64,000 nt of DNA, from the NCBI GenBank assembly GCA_963921935.1, contig OY998175.1, forward strand, positions 263,679,709 to 263,743,708. Direction: 5' to 3'. The notes under the pieces are model-generated. The model worked only from the letters and a program-made list of their open reading frames with translations. It was not told the DNA's origin and did no database searches. Below, in pieces: positions 21,195-33,051 of this stretch; positions within the stretch are counted from its first letter, which is position 1, and the number at the start of each line of letters is the position of its first letter. The translations under genes and the position numbers were made by a program. This DNA comes from Galeruca laticollis (Eukaryota; Arthropoda; Insecta; Coleoptera; Chrysomelidae).

Positions 21195-21800
21195 TACAAC
21201 CCTGGGTGGGTCTTGGCTGACTGTACAACTTTTTTCCAATTTGTTCGGTCTTCCATCAACCTAGGGTCAAATGGAATGTACATTTTCCGGAGATCTGCTC
21301 CATCGCATTCTGGGACGTCCGAGTGGTCTTTTGCCGGTGGGAATCTCCTCCCATACCAGTTTTACAAGTCTTCCGTTATTCAGTCAGTGCACGTGGCCTG
21401 CCCATCTTAGTCGCTGTGATTTAATTTATTGGACAATATCGGCGTCGTTGTAGAGTGCTTTTAATTCGATATTGGTTCTGATCTTATACTGGTTTGTGGT
21501 GATGTCAAGGTGAGGTCCGAAAATTTTTCTAAGTATTTTTCGTTCAAAGCGTCTGAGCTTTTCTTCGTTTGCTTTGGTCATGGTCCATGTTTCGCATCCG
21601 TATGTTATTACAGGTCTGACGATGGATTTATAGATTTTGATCTTTGAACTTCTTGTGAGATTTTTTGATTTTATGAGCTTATTCAGTGCAAATAGACAGC
21701 GGTTTGCAGATTGGATTCTGTCTTTTATTTCTTCGGTAACATCGTTGTCCGCTGTGATTACGGCCCCCAGATACTTAAAACGTTGTACTCTTTCGAAATT
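21195..21800 (-). pseudogene. RTE-like LINE, RT C-terminal fragment
   Basis: On the minus strand, starting near 21790: QRFKYLGAVITADND, then DRIQSANRCLFALNKLI, IYKSIVRPVITYGCETW, FERKILRKIFGP and LRWAGHV, ending with PTGKRPLGRPRMRW near 21290. These blocks follow the palm in RTE-type LINEs. It has one stop after ADIVQ, lies opposite to the RTE pieces downstream (22036 on), and is truncated at both ends. Confidence 0.75.
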
Positions 21801-22035
21801 AAATAAATAAAGAAAATCATGAAAAATAAGTTTGAACTGAAGGGAGCAAGGAGTGAAGGCAAGGCTGTCAAATTGGGGTTCCGAAAACTGTTAGATTCCT
21901 AAAAATCGAGGTAGAACAGGAAGGAGGGAAAACTGGGGAAGCAAACGAACTAGTCGCAGTACAGGTTGAAGGATCTAATGATGACAGAACAAAGACTATA
22001 CGTCAGGTAACAGACAAGATGAAAAACAAAAATGA

Positions 22036-22560
22036 AAATAATTGAAATAAGAACTTTGAAGTGGCTTTGAAATAGGATCACTAAAAAACTTAGTTGATAT
22101 CATGAAGCAATATGAAATAGAGGTCTTAACTTTGCAAGGAACTGAACAAAACGGCTAAGAAATTATAGACATAGACGGATATTGATTCTTCAACAGCGGG
22201 GGAACAAACAGGTTATGGACACGGGCTATCTAGTAAACATAAAGATGCAGCATTTGGTAGTTGACTTCAAGGCCATCTCGGAGATAATTTGTGCGCTAAG
22301 AAAGAGGGGTACGTTCAGAACAGTGAGTTTACTTAATGTGAATGCATCATCGGAGGACAAAATATGACGGGTTATAAAACAGAATTTCCAAGTATAGTGT
22401 TAAATAGGTTTTTGGTTATATTAATGCCAAGGTAGAGAACGGAATAATATACAACGGTGGCTACAACGGAATATCGGCGGAAGTCATAAAAACAGGTGGT
22501 GATGCACTGACCCGAATCAGCGATCTAATAAGGAAAATTTGGGTTGAAAAAGGATACCGG
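22036..22560 (+). pseudogene. RTE-like LINE, endonuclease and start of RT
   Basis: Plus-strand APE endonuclease relic: IEIRTLKWL, then LVDIMKQYEIEVLTLQGTEQNG (normally LQEVRW, so the catalytic Glu is lost), IIDIDGY and FNSGG, followed in another frame by VVDFKAISE and TFRTVSLLNVNASSEDK. After 22440 comes an RT finger motif (YNGISAEVIKTGG). The preceding 21800-22035 may be its 5' part. Homology ends near 22560 where an I-type LINE begins. Confidence 0.72.
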
Positions 22561-22599
22561 ATCTATATTCTTGTTGGATGTGACCTGCGAGAGTAATGT

Positions 22600-23745
22600 G
22601 AAAAGGCTTAGATGAAGATGATATCAGTAAGTTGGAGAGTATCATAGAGGCAATTCTTAGAATATCTAAGGGTGGTTCAGGCAATAAGAGTATTAATAAT
22701 CAGGGAGCCTGGTCCTGTCTAACAAACTACATCTCATGAGCGAATCTCCCAGTGACAAAATGATTGAGAAAGTAAGTGTCTGAAAGAATCTCACTACAAT
22801 ACTAAATACGAGGAGAGACTGGGAAAGGAAATACAGCACCCAAACTCTCAAAGAAAACACCATTAGATGGTATACGGATGGTTCGAAAATCACCACTGGA
22901 GCAGGCGCTGGAATATTTGGGCCAGGCACTAGATACTCATTATCGTTAGGCTCCTTCTCGAGCGCCTTTTAGGCAAAAATACTTGCGAATGAAAGATACT
23001 TGGAAATGAACCTAGAAAGAAACTATCAGAAATGTGACATATCGATCCATTCTGATAGTCAAGCAGCTATGAAAGCATTGAGCTCCCATGTCATTGACTC
23101 AAAGTTGGCATGGGAGTGCCGAAGAAAACTTGATGAATTCGGCAAGAATAACAGGGTCTGTTCAGTCTGGGTTCCTGGCCACTCGGAAATCACAGGAAAT
23201 GAAGGGGCCAATACACTTGCTAGGAAAGGAGCACAAACGCCCTATATTGACCCGGAGCCTTTCTGTAATGCAGGGACATGCTCCTATAAGAAAGAGTTTC
23301 GAAAGAAGGAGGAAACTGAGAGAAAAGCATTCTGGCGGTGCCTTCCCGTGTTAGAACATTCCAAAAAGTTCCTGCGGAAATTTGATACTGCTAGATCCAA
23401 AAAATATTCGGACGAAATAAGCTACATCTCATCACGGGCTTTCTTACAGGATACCGCAGCCTTAGGGAGCACCTAATGAGAATAGGTCTAGCAGAGATTG
23501 ACGAGTGTAGATTCTGTGGGGAGGATGATGAAACTCCGGATCACCTAGTTCTGGAATACCTCGCCATTGCAAGCCGACGCATGAAATTCTTTGGACAAAA
23601 AACTTGTAAGAGTGAGGATATAACCTCGTTGAAGCTGTTCCAAATACTACAGTTCAATATAATCCTGGAACTGGAAGGCGAGCTGTAGTAGTAGCGAAAA
23701 CAGCTCTGATAGGGCGGACACAATAACGCTTAGGTTTCAGTGCAG
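22600..23745 (+). pseudogene. I-type LINE fragment: RNase H and C-terminal zinc knuckle
   Basis: RNase H domain in two frames. WYTDGSK (active-site Asp) at about 22868 is followed by GAGAGIFGPGTRYS and a stop near 22971; 23000-23476 then gives CDISIHSDSQAAMKALSSH (active-site Asp) and VWVPGHSEITGNEGANTLARKG (His and Asn where the family has His and Asp). After it, 23476-23688 holds CRFCGEDDETPDHLVLEYL, the C-x2-C...H knuckle. An RNase H after the RT is typical of I/R1-group LINEs. No RT remains upstream, so this is a 5'-truncated copy. Confidence 0.85.
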
Positions 23746-23759
23746 TGTAACTCCGTTAA

Positions 23760-23967
23760 AATCTAATCTAATCATGGGGGTTTTAGAAAAAGGCGGTCGA
23801 CTATAGACCAAATATTTGAAAGTAGGACTCAATAGCAAAATCTCAACCTGAACCTCGACTTCATCGACTGTGAACAGGCCTTTGACTCGGGGAACGAAAA
23901 CAATTATACCAGACGTTTATGAAATTCGGACTGCCCAAGTTAGTTAATAAAGATTATACAGATGACG
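23760..23967 (+). pseudogene. RTE-like LINE, RT middle piece before piggyBac
   Basis: Reads FRKGRSTIDQIFESRTQ, then LDFIDCEQAFDS (motif A) and FGLPKLVNKD, the order seen in RTE RTs. It continues after the piggyBac element at 26444 and probably belongs to the same copy as 22036-22560, which the I-type fragment separates from it. Confidence 0.72.
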
Positions 23968-23971
23968 TTAA
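23968..23971. repeat. TTAA target-site duplication, left
   Basis: TTAA flanks the piggyBac element on the left; the partner is 26440-26443. TTAA duplication is the defining target of piggyBac. Confidence 0.9.
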
Positions 23972-24175
23972 CCTTTATAATAGCAAGCTTTTTTACATAC
24001 GTGCGATACCAAGCGAGGTTCATTTACCCCCCATTTTTTTTGTCTATCTTTGTAATTTTCACACTTTTTTCAAGTAAAATGAAAAAAAACGCAAATAAAT
24101 TATTTTGTATCTATTTCTTTTTCAATTTAGTTACTAAAAAATAAACAAACCTTAATTAGGTATTCAAAATTAATT

Positions 24176-25934
24176 TTAATTTTTTGCTTTACATGGGATA
24201 CAAAAAATTTCTTTTTCATAGTGATTAACACAAACAAAACGCTCACATTTTACACAACGTTGTCTTGATTTTCTACCTTTGGTTCTTTCACAGAGAAAAC
24301 ATCTACCTTGAGTTCCTACTGGTCTTGTTGAAGGGATATTTTGCTACAATTCTGGAACAACTCAAAGAATATTTTCTTTTATGCTTGCTTGCAAACCATT
24401 AGTATTTCTAAATCTATATATCATATTTTCCTTGGCCAATTCCTTTCCCAACTGAAGAAATTTTCTTCTTGTATCTAAGTACCCAGACCCGTAATTTGGA
24501 TTTTTAATTTTCCATATTTTATAGGCATTTATAGCTCCAATATCGATAATATGGTAAAAAGGTACCATGGGCCATCTAAGATTTTTTCCTTGAGTAATAT
24601 ACTTTGCTGCGATTTGGTCTGTTGCATCTACAGCTCCTTTAGTACTATTATGATGCAAGACAATATCTGGTTTGTGGTCGGACTTCTTATTACTTACTTT
24701 GTCATCGTCATGCTCGGTTGATAACAAAATAACGGCATTGTTCTTTTTTGGTGAAAAAGACATTAATTGTGAAAGCAAACATTGAAGAACATTCTTTTTT
24801 TGAAGATGATGGAAGTAGTTCGTTTGGTATAAACGTCTTATTTTTGCGCAGAGTGCCACATAATGTAAGCTTCTTATCCAACAATTTTTGAGACAGCTGA
24901 AGACTAGTAAAGAAGTTATCAGTTGTGATACCATATCCTGGACGTAGATAATCAGAAAGTCCAAGAACAACCCGTTTATTTGTCCTTTTTCAGGCTTGTT
25001 GCCCACTTTGCCTAACAAAAAAATCGGTAGATAACATAGCATAAGTGAAAGTAAATGACTTACCTAGATAGACTCGCATATTCAAAGTATAATTGTATTC
25101 ACAATCTGCCAGTGCCCATATCTTTATTCCATACTTGGCTGGCTTGCTTTTCATATAGACCATAAATGGAGCCTTTCATCGAAATGGGAAGTGTTGCTCG
25201 TCAGTGCACACGTACGTACTCGGATATAGTGCTTTTTTACAGTTTGATACGAATTTATCAAATACTTCCCTTATTGGGGCAAGCTTGTCTTCTAACTTTG
25301 TCTTAGACCTGGTCTCAAAATTATCGAATCTCAAAAATTTGGTCAGAAAATGGAATCGATTTCTAGACAAAGTTGCTGTTATTATAGGCCGACAATATGC
25401 AGGGTCACTAGTAAAAAGCATTCCAATGGGTCCGGTACTAGCTTGCAATGTTTCTAATGTAACAAGTAGACCTATATAGGCCTCGATTTCTCTTCTGTTA
25501 GTTGGCACATGTTCTTTTGTACTCTCGAGATGAGTTTCATTTTAATTATCAAAATAAAATTTATCTTTCCGGTTGGTCTCAGTGACAATAATGTTAAATA
25601 TATCGTCTGAAAAAAACAGCATAAACGATTCTTTGATCGTACCTATTTCTGCACTGGTAGGTGTAAGTCCTGGAACATGCATAATCTTGTTTGCCTGCGA
25701 ACGTCGAACTTATTTATTTATTGGCTTTTTATACCACTGGGTACCATCTTCAGCTGTATAAACAGGGATATCAGCAACAGGTACCTCTAAGTTAGTGTTT
25801 CCTTCATCAGAAGAAGCATAGATTTCTTCATCGAATTCTTCTTGGTCGGATATATGGTCCTCACTTTCGATGTCGCTCTCATCATCTGTCTGCAATAATT
25901 CCTCATATTCTGGATCATAATTTTGCAACAGCAT
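24176..25934 (-). pseudogene. piggyBac transposase, broken
   Basis: Acidic N-terminus (25934-25710: YEELLQTDDESDIESED); DDE_Tnp_1_7 core with YVCTDEQHFPFR (first catalytic Asp, about 25190), GITTDNFFTSLQLS (second Asp) and GAVDATDQIAAKY (third Asp), then LRWPMVPFYHIIDIGAINAYKIW; C-terminal Cys-rich domain at 24320-24176 (CFLCERTKG, CVKCERFVCVNH, FCIPC), which binds the subterminal DNA in this family. At least four frame breaks (near 25700, 25530, 25170, 24350) make it inactive, although all three Asp codons survive. Confidence 0.9.
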
Positions 25935-26404
25935 TAACGTTTCCTCCTCCGTTAGAGCATTTCATTTCAAATTCGGAAATTACTCATTTTCAACCGAATA
26001 AACAACCACGTGGCGCACTATAAATCGACTCGTTTATCTTACACAGACGCTTGCATAAACGACACTAAATAGTGATATTTATTACTCCTGTACCAGTAGG
26101 CGGCCGGCGGCGTAGCAATGCAAGCGCCGCGCCGAATAAGAGAAGTGGGGATTCGAACAGTACAACATGTAAGGATTTTACCCTGCCGTTAGCTCATAAT
26201 AACATAGAAATATTGATATACGTAAAATGCCAAGCGGAGTGCAAATGCACCCCACACTCTAAAAACCTAAATAATTACTGAGATGGAAAAAATCCATGTA
26301 AGATTTTAGGTAAATTACATTTGGAACCTAAAAAAATGTAGCTACTAAAAAGAGGAAATAAAACAAAATATAGTTGGCTTAGATATATACTAAAAAGTAC
26401 ATGT

Positions 26405-26422
26405 GGGGTGCATTTGCACCCC
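26405..26422. repeat. piggyBac subterminal palindrome
   Basis: GGGGTGCATTTGCACCCC, 8-bp arms around TT, abutting the right TIR. A related copy, GGAGTGCAAATGCACCCC, lies at 26234-26251. Such internal repeats are transposase-binding sites in piggyBac ends. Confidence 0.75.
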
Positions 26423-26443
26423 GCTTGGTATTATAAGGGTTAA

Positions 26444-27365
26444 GAAAAACAGACAGTAGAGTGTTCCTAGAGGTAAACTTATCAGATAAGTTTGAAATGA
26501 AGGAAGGATTGGAACAGGAGCCCCTATCAATTTTATTGTACAACTTTATCTGAGAAGCAATATGTAGAGAGAATGGAGTAATGACAATAGTGTCAATATA
26601 TGACAACAAAAGCCAGATCCTGGCATATGTAGATGATGTAGTGTCATGCAAAATCAAATTAAGAATGGCTAAGGATCTTTGCTGTATTTGACAGTAAAGC
26701 AAAGTTGTACGGATTGCACATACACCAGCAAAAGTGTTATAGTATATGGAAATTGGACCTGAAACGAGCACTCATAAAACCATAAAAAGTTAAAATCAAT
26801 AAGGCGGAGAGTGAATCATCGGGATAGTTGGGGAATTCGAATATCCGGGAGTGGCTATAACAACTCATGGCGACGAGGTGAAAAAACTTGACAAGAGGTT
26901 AGCGAAAGGAAGTCGAAAAATGGTCGCCATGCAGAAAATATGAGGGTCGAAGGGAACATCAAGAGCAGCGAAGCTTAGACTTTACAGCCTAACTGTACAA
27001 CCGACTATACTATGTGGATGCGAATGTTGGATATTTAATAGTAAGGAAGAAGATAAAATAAACACATGGAAAGACGAGTCCTCAGGAAAATCTTCACAAG
27101 AGCGAAGGCAGAGGACACAAGATGGAGAAGAATAGTGAACATTGAGTTACCTCAAATTGGAAACCGGAAACTAGACTACGATGGTTGGGCAATGTTGTAA
27201 GAATGCCTGATACAAGATGGGTCAAAAATGGGTTAGAGAGAGGCATGGGGCACAGGAGAAAAGGTACAACCAGAAGGAAGTGGATTCAAGCCTGCGAGGA
27301 GGATCTACAAAGTATAGAGGTGATAAACTGGCACGCAACCGTTAGGGGAAGGGGGGCACAATGAT
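26444..27365 (+). pseudogene. RTE-like LINE, RT 3' piece after piggyBac
   Basis: Begins with text continuing the 23760-23967 piece (DSRVFLEVNLSDKFEMKEGLEQ), then QILAYVDDVV (the catalytic FADD/YADD block as YVDD) and, after several stops, TRLRWLGNVVRMPDTRWVK, GHRRKGTTRRKW and EEDLQSIEVINWHATV. It ends near 27365. This is the C-terminal end of the LINE. Confidence 0.75.
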
Positions 27366-27474
27366 GCAAGGGGCACATGGATACACAAAACTTATAAAAT
27401 AATCGATTGAATATATTCGAGTAGCAACATCTTTAAAACCCCCATAGAAATGTTTGAACGAATCCTACTTGTTC

Positions 27475-27502
27475 GCGCCAACAGCCAGCCAGCTGTTGGC
27501 GC
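27475..27502. repeat. Perfect 11-bp inverted repeat
   Basis: GCGCCAACAGC, then cagcca, then GCTGTTGGCGC. A short GC-rich hairpin in otherwise AT-rich DNA; no protein-coding context. Confidence 0.9.
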
Positions 27503-27652
27503 TCTAGAAGTCGTAACGTGTTTCGAGTGCGGCCAACTAAAAATAAACGTGAAATGTGAAAGTATTTTTCCGGTCTTTTATACCATCTTGTGAAGATCTC
27601 TATATACCAAAGGTGAGTTAGGGTGTCGAATATTATGGATTCACTATTTCTT

Positions 27653-27859
27653 CCAAATAAATCAGTTAGTTTCTTCAGTACAATTTGCATCAAAAATATA
27701 TCTGTTGGGGCACTTAGATACAGCAAAATACGGGGCACCTTGATACACATCAATGTGCCCGTGTGTATCAAGGTGTCCCGTACTCTACTGTATCTAAGTA
27801 GCTCAACAGATTTCACAAAATTATAAAAAATAACTAACTGATTTATTTTGAATAGATGA
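27653..27859. mobile_element. Foldback / MITE-like element
   Basis: The left arm from TTCCAAATAAATCAGTTAG to about 27752 pairs with the right arm ending at about 27857 (inverted TTCAAAATAAATCAGTTAG). The inner arms CACTTAGATACAG and GGCACCTTGATACACA (27710-27750) face CTGTATCTAAGTA and TGTGTATCAAGGTG (27770-27800). The whole 200-bp unit folds into one long imperfect hairpin with about 95-bp arms. No coding capacity. Confidence 0.8.
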
Positions 27860-28420
27860 GGGTTTCACATGATGAAGATCCATACTGAACGATGAAATAA
27901 AACAATATAATTTGTTTTAAACTGCATTTATTTGAACTAATGTTCAATTTAAACCGGTTGACGCGTTTCACTAACAATTTTGGACTCACGTTACTTTCTG
28001 TTTTAAAATAAATTGTTGTATTTGTTGCTAAACTTTGTTCTAAAGTAGTTGATAGCAGAAATCGCATATCATATACGGAACACGGAGGTCGGGTATCCCA
28101 AAAATTGTTATCTTTCATTTATGTTTTACAATGTATCTAGATTAGGAAGAAAGAAATTGTGACCAGGCCACCCGGTAAACGGTCAAATAACAATAGGTAA
28201 TTAAATGCAAATGAAAGCATACTCAGATAATCAAACGGTTCATAGCCGTAGAACAGGGTTATTTATGATTTTTGCTTAACGTTTATTATAATTCATATTA
28301 TAATAAAAATACAAACTAATTTTGCAAGATTTATATACATACATATTCTTGTAAAAAATAAAAAAATATAACAAATAATTGCAGGTGAACATTACTATAA
28401 CTATGAAATATACAGCATTA
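27860..28420. other. Unassigned interval with a short PLE-like scrap
   Basis: At 27980-28045 the text gttactttctgttttaaa followed by attgttgtatttgttgct matches the PLE linker region (minus orientation; compare 229-270). The remainder has no recognisable feature and may contain the 3' end of the adjacent Tc1-like element. Confidence 0.4.
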
Positions 28421-29750
28421 TTATCTGAATTCTTCATCAAAAAAATCTGAAGAATCGTCTTGCCCTAAGTTAATAATTAACGGTTCAATCTCTGTAGTTT
28501 CATCGATTAAGTCGTCAAGATCCCACATTTTCCCCTCCTCAGCTATAATATGTTTTATGGCACTTTGCCAGTTTTTGGCACTCACATTCGCTAATGAGTA
28601 CATCAAAACTTGCCGTACTTCTCGAAGTTTGACAGTTTTGTTGTTCTTGGCAATATAACCTTTGACTTGTGCCCATATAAGCTCTATTGGGTTCAGCTCA
28701 CAATGGTAAGAGGGTAAGCGATGTACAATAATACCTCTACTTTTTACCATCTCATCGCTTAATTTTTTTTTTCAAATTGTGCCCTACGCTGTCTAACAAT
28801 TTGCAAAAGTTGTTTTTTCACCATTTCACCATCGAAATTTAAGGCTTTACACTGCAACTACTCAATCATCACCGCTTTTTTCAATGAACTTGAGGGAAGC
28901 TTCTCTACTAATCAAGAATTATAGCTGGCGTTATCCATTACAATAACTGAATTCTGAGGAATGTATTCGATCATTTGTTGGAAATATTTCTCAAAAATGT
29001 CAGCCGTCAATTCTTCGTGGTAGTCTTTGGTTGAGTTAGATTGAAATTTCAATAATCCTTGATCCAAAAAATCGTTTTCACTGCCTTTATGGGTTATAAT
29101 AAGCCTGCGTCCCTTTTCAGACGGAAGTCTTAATCCTGTTGACCAACCCTCCATAAAGCTTGTCGGGAATTCATAATATTTTCATCTTGGCTGACTATCG
29201 ATACGGTGTGTCCTTCATTTAGTCAGGTTTCATCAAATAGAAAATATTCTTACATTCGTTGCGATATTCTCGGATTGACCTTAAGTATTCTCGTCTGCAG
29301 CAGACAATATTCGGCCTATCAATGAGAGAAGATTTTCTGTTTTATTTTTCCCATCGGAAGTTCATTCCATGAAGAATTCTCAATACTCTAGTTTTTGATA
29401 GTTGTGGCAGGTTTTCGTCATTCTGGGCGGCTTGTACAATCTTGTCCAAAGTTAGTATTTATTTTGCGAAATACATACCATGCACTATCCTACGTACGTA
29501 CACTGTTTTTGACATCGTCGTCAGTTTCTAATGGTTTCTTCCCCGGGCGAAGAATAGGTTCACCGAGGTTCCGGCATTTTCTCTCCCGTAAAAATCTATT
29601 AATCGTTGATTCTCCTACCCCTATCATATTGGCACAGTTCGTAATTATCCTAATTATGTCGCTAACAGTTCTTGTGGGGTTTTGGTCCACAAGAGCATCA
29701 TGAACGTTCAGGTTTAATGTTTTTTTTCCGTGAAGAATATGCACTTTTGC
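28421..29750 (-). pseudogene. Tc1/mariner-superfamily transposase relic
   Basis: From high to low coordinate: an N-terminal helix-turn-helix part (29744-29490: MIGVGESTINRFLRERKC); a first-Asp block in a shifted frame near 29230; 29154-28912 with TGLRLPSEKGRRLIITH and SVIVMDNASYNS (second catalytic Asp); 28750-28421 with RGIIVHRLPSYHCELNPIELIWAQVK, whose NPIE supplies the third acidic residue, and an acidic tail. It fits the IS630-Tc1-mariner DDE_3 fold. Frameshifts separate the pieces. I could not identify terminal inverted repeats. Confidence 0.85.
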
Positions 29751-29927
29751 TAACGCGTTGAATAGAAATTGTAGGAAAACTGGAACTTGAAGCCATCTTA
29801 AATAGACGAACAGACGTTACTTGCTAGTTGCCGGATACTAACTACTTCAAATTTTATTCCATACGGGTAGTTAGATTTAAATATTAACAGGGAATTGGAT
29901 TGTACCTGTATGGGTTACGGGGCAGAC

Positions 29928-30653
29928 ACACAGAAAAAAGGAATGTTTCAATATAGTATTACAGAATAACTACGTGAGATTTTGTAAAACTTTCTATATA
30001 CCTGGAAAAAATGTATATAGAAAATACCAAATGAAACATTCTACTGTATTTCTATAGTTTGTCATATATAATGAAATCACAAGGTACCGAAATTTGGGAA
30101 CATCGAAAGGCAGCATGTGTTAAAATAAAAAAAAATATTTTTCCACTTGATTAACTCACACTCATAATTCAAGTATAAGTTTATAGCAATTCCTAATTAT
30201 ACATTTGTTTCAAATAGCGATATTCTTGATTCAATACTACGGATTCTGAAATTAAATGAATATTTGAACAAAATGAATAATAATTATTTCATTTTAAAAG
30301 TGTGGTATTTAACTAAACAATATGTATTCTTAAACTCAAGTAAATATTTGTTTCATATTTGGGTATTTAAAATTCTTGAATATACAAAATAGTCTATTTG
30401 CTTCGATGGTGGAATACATTATCAGATGGAAGTGAAATTATTCTTGCATCAAATAAACCCGAAAAATTGAATCGACGAATTATAACAATTTACATCATCT
30501 AATATCTTCTTGTATCAAACAAATATTGGTCTTGGAATCCAAATAAAATAGAATTCTCTTTTAAATTATAGGTTTATTTCTCCATATTGAAACAACAAAT
30601 TTGTTTGACTGAAATATATTTTGTTTGATTCAATAGTTTCTATTTTTCTGTGT
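29928..30653. mobile_element. MITE-like non-coding element with ACACAGAAAAA termini
   Basis: The left end ACACAGAAAAAAGGAA and the right end, read inward, ACACAGAAAAATAGAAA are inverted repeats of about 12 strong positions plus partial matches. The 726-bp interior is AT-rich, has no open frame and contains local dyads. Target duplications are unclear, so the assignment to a MITE is tentative. Confidence 0.5.
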
Positions 30654-30739
30654 AGTTCCGTCGTGCCTATGGTTTATAACCATTTTATGGTCCAAACCCC
30701 CGATCCATGCTATCAACTCCATTGGGATAGACTTTAAAC

Positions 30740-31190
30740 ATATTTTGATTGAAATATTTTCTGCATATGTCATGGTTTTATACCTTTTTATTTGTTTAGG
30801 AAATATTAGTTGTAATGCCACTTTTTCATCTTTTTTATTAATTAGTTTATTTATCATATGTAATGAATAACCGTCGGATGTTGCTATTTGTTTAATTGTA
30901 TTAATTTCTTTATCAAAATTGCATTTGTTCGTAGGCACTGAAAATGTTCTATGTATCATTGAATTATATGCTGCCAATTCATATGACATGAGGTGATTGG
31001 AACTATATGGAATAGTCACATCAGTGTGTGTTGCTTTTCTGTAAATTGAATAATCAAGTACACTATTAACTCTTTGAATTTCTAAATCAAGAAAATTTTT
31101 TCTTGCAATTTCTAATGTAAATGTAATTTTTGGGTGTAAATTAATATAGTTGACAAATATATCTAATTGTCGTTCGCTACCTATAACACC
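30740..31190 (-). pseudogene. PLE-3, RT C-terminal / linker fragment
   Basis: Minus-strand PLE piece: ITFTLEIARKN-like text near 31100, TIPYSSNHLMSYELAAYNSM, NKCNFDKEINTIKQIATSDGY and INKKDEKVALQLIFPKQ. It corresponds to the segment between RT and GIY-YIG of PLE-5 (47300-47680). It is truncated on the right by the TA microsatellite. Confidence 0.85.
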
Positions 31191-31195
31191 AGCTG

Positions 31196-31640
<445 letters not shown>

Positions 31641-31700
31641 CTGTTTATTCCCATTCCTTTTATCAAAACTAAATTACAATATTGTACACAGATTTTCAAT

Positions 31701-32723
31701 TTAATAATTGCTCAAAATGTTGCCCATTGTTGGCCAAACAATGGTATAACCGCTGTTCAAATTCGTGACGCACATTTTCAAACACTTCTACTCGAATTGC
31801 TCGACATTCTGCAGTAATCCTTTGTCGAAGGTCTTCTATATTTTGTGGCGGGGGTGTGTGAACAACTGATTTTAAATGTCTTCATAGAAAAAAATCACAT
31901 GGTGCTAGATCTGGGGACCTAGCTGGCCACTCTATAGGTCCTCTTTGCCCTATCCATTTACCTGGAAATACATTGTTTAACCATTGACGGACCGGAAGCA
32001 CATAATGGGGGGAGCTCCATCTTGCTGAAAATATAAGTCATTTTCGTCAAAAAAGTTGTTGCCATCTCTATCCAGTTGATTTTCAATTGCTTCGGAAATT
32101 AACGGATTGATCGTATTTTCTAGCATCTCACCATTTAGATTTCCATTTATGAACAATGGACCAATTACTTGATTTCCTAGTATACCGGCCCATACATTAA
32201 TTTTTTGGGGATGCTGGGTATGCCCTTCGACAAATACATGGTCATTTTCATTGCTCCAATATCTGCAATTATGTTTGTTGACAAAACCATTTAAATAAAA
32301 AGTACACTCATCAGTGATGCAGATATTTTTTAAAAATTCGTTATTGTTATTAATAATTATTGTGGTCATTTGTTCACAAAACTCAATTCTTCTGTCAAAA
32401 TCGTCTTCACTTCCATTTTATAGAGATGGAATTTATTAATTCTTGTAATTTTGTGGACAAAGCCTAAGGAAATTCCACTTGCAGCAGAAATGTTACGTAA
32501 CGAAGTATTAGGATTCATACCAAAATAACCTCACTTTAATTTGAGTGGCTTCATTCGAAACTATTGGCTGATCATGTTTTAAATTTGCAACAGATCCTGT
32601 TTGAGTAAATTTGGCGATCAGATTTAGGACATACCTATGAGAGGTGTTCTTATCTGGGTGCCTTTCGTTAAATATTGCAGCAGTTCGTCGAGCACATTGG
32701 TTTTGGGCGCCGTAAATTAACAC
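31701..32723 (-). pseudogene. mariner-type transposase, broken
   Basis: The N-terminal helix-turn-helix (32723-32508: RRTAAIFNERHPDKNTSHRY and VLNLIAKFTQTGSV) is followed, after a frame change near 32510, by a linker and the 32369-31977 open piece: ICITDECTFYLNG (first catalytic Asp), NVWAGILGNQVIGPLF and LYFQQDGAPP (second Asp). In another frame come RSPDLAPCDFFLW (third Asp) and a C-terminus ending NNGQHFEQLLN at 31701. The final acidic residue being Asp suggests a mariner-like rather than Tc1-like triad. Frame breaks lie near 32510, 32400, 32000 and 31890. Confidence 0.88.
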
Positions 32724-32734
32724 TATTTCAACTT

Positions 32735-33048
32735 TGCAGTTTTTATTTTGATGGTACGAAGCAGCAAACAGATTTTCCTAAATATTTCGACAGCGAATCG
32801 ATCAATCGAAAAAAAACAAAAGCCGACGTGTAGAGATTAAAAAGACCTTTAAAATGAGGTATAACTCGATACCCCTTCCCATTTAAGATTTTGAAGTTGG
32901 CAACTCCCCCTGGCGGGGGTGGAAGGGGGCGCGTTGCCTTAATGATAAAAAGTTGTCCCCTTCGATATATTTGTTGACGTGTCCCAGGATTTTTTTTAAA
33001 TACACACATTTCGAGAAAATTGGGATGGGAAGTCCTGATATGAACACC

Positions 33049-33051
<3 letters not shown>
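32735..33051 (-). repeat. Right long terminal inverted repeat of the mariner-type element
   Basis: Inverted partner of 31319-31640. Its outer end CACCCTG is followed by the TA target copy and the remaining (TA)n. Confidence 0.88.

Larger units (their letters stand above)
23972..26439 (-). mobile_element. piggyBac-family DNA transposon
   Basis: Element of 2468 bp with terminal inverted repeats: left CCTTTATAATAGCAAGC (23972-23988), right, read inward, CCCTTATAATACCAAGC (26439-26423). They match at 15 of 17 positions and TTAA lies outside each. The transposase is on the minus strand. Near the right end there is a subterminal palindrome (26405-26422), with a degenerate version at 26234-26250. 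It splits an RTE-like RT. Confidence 0.93.
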
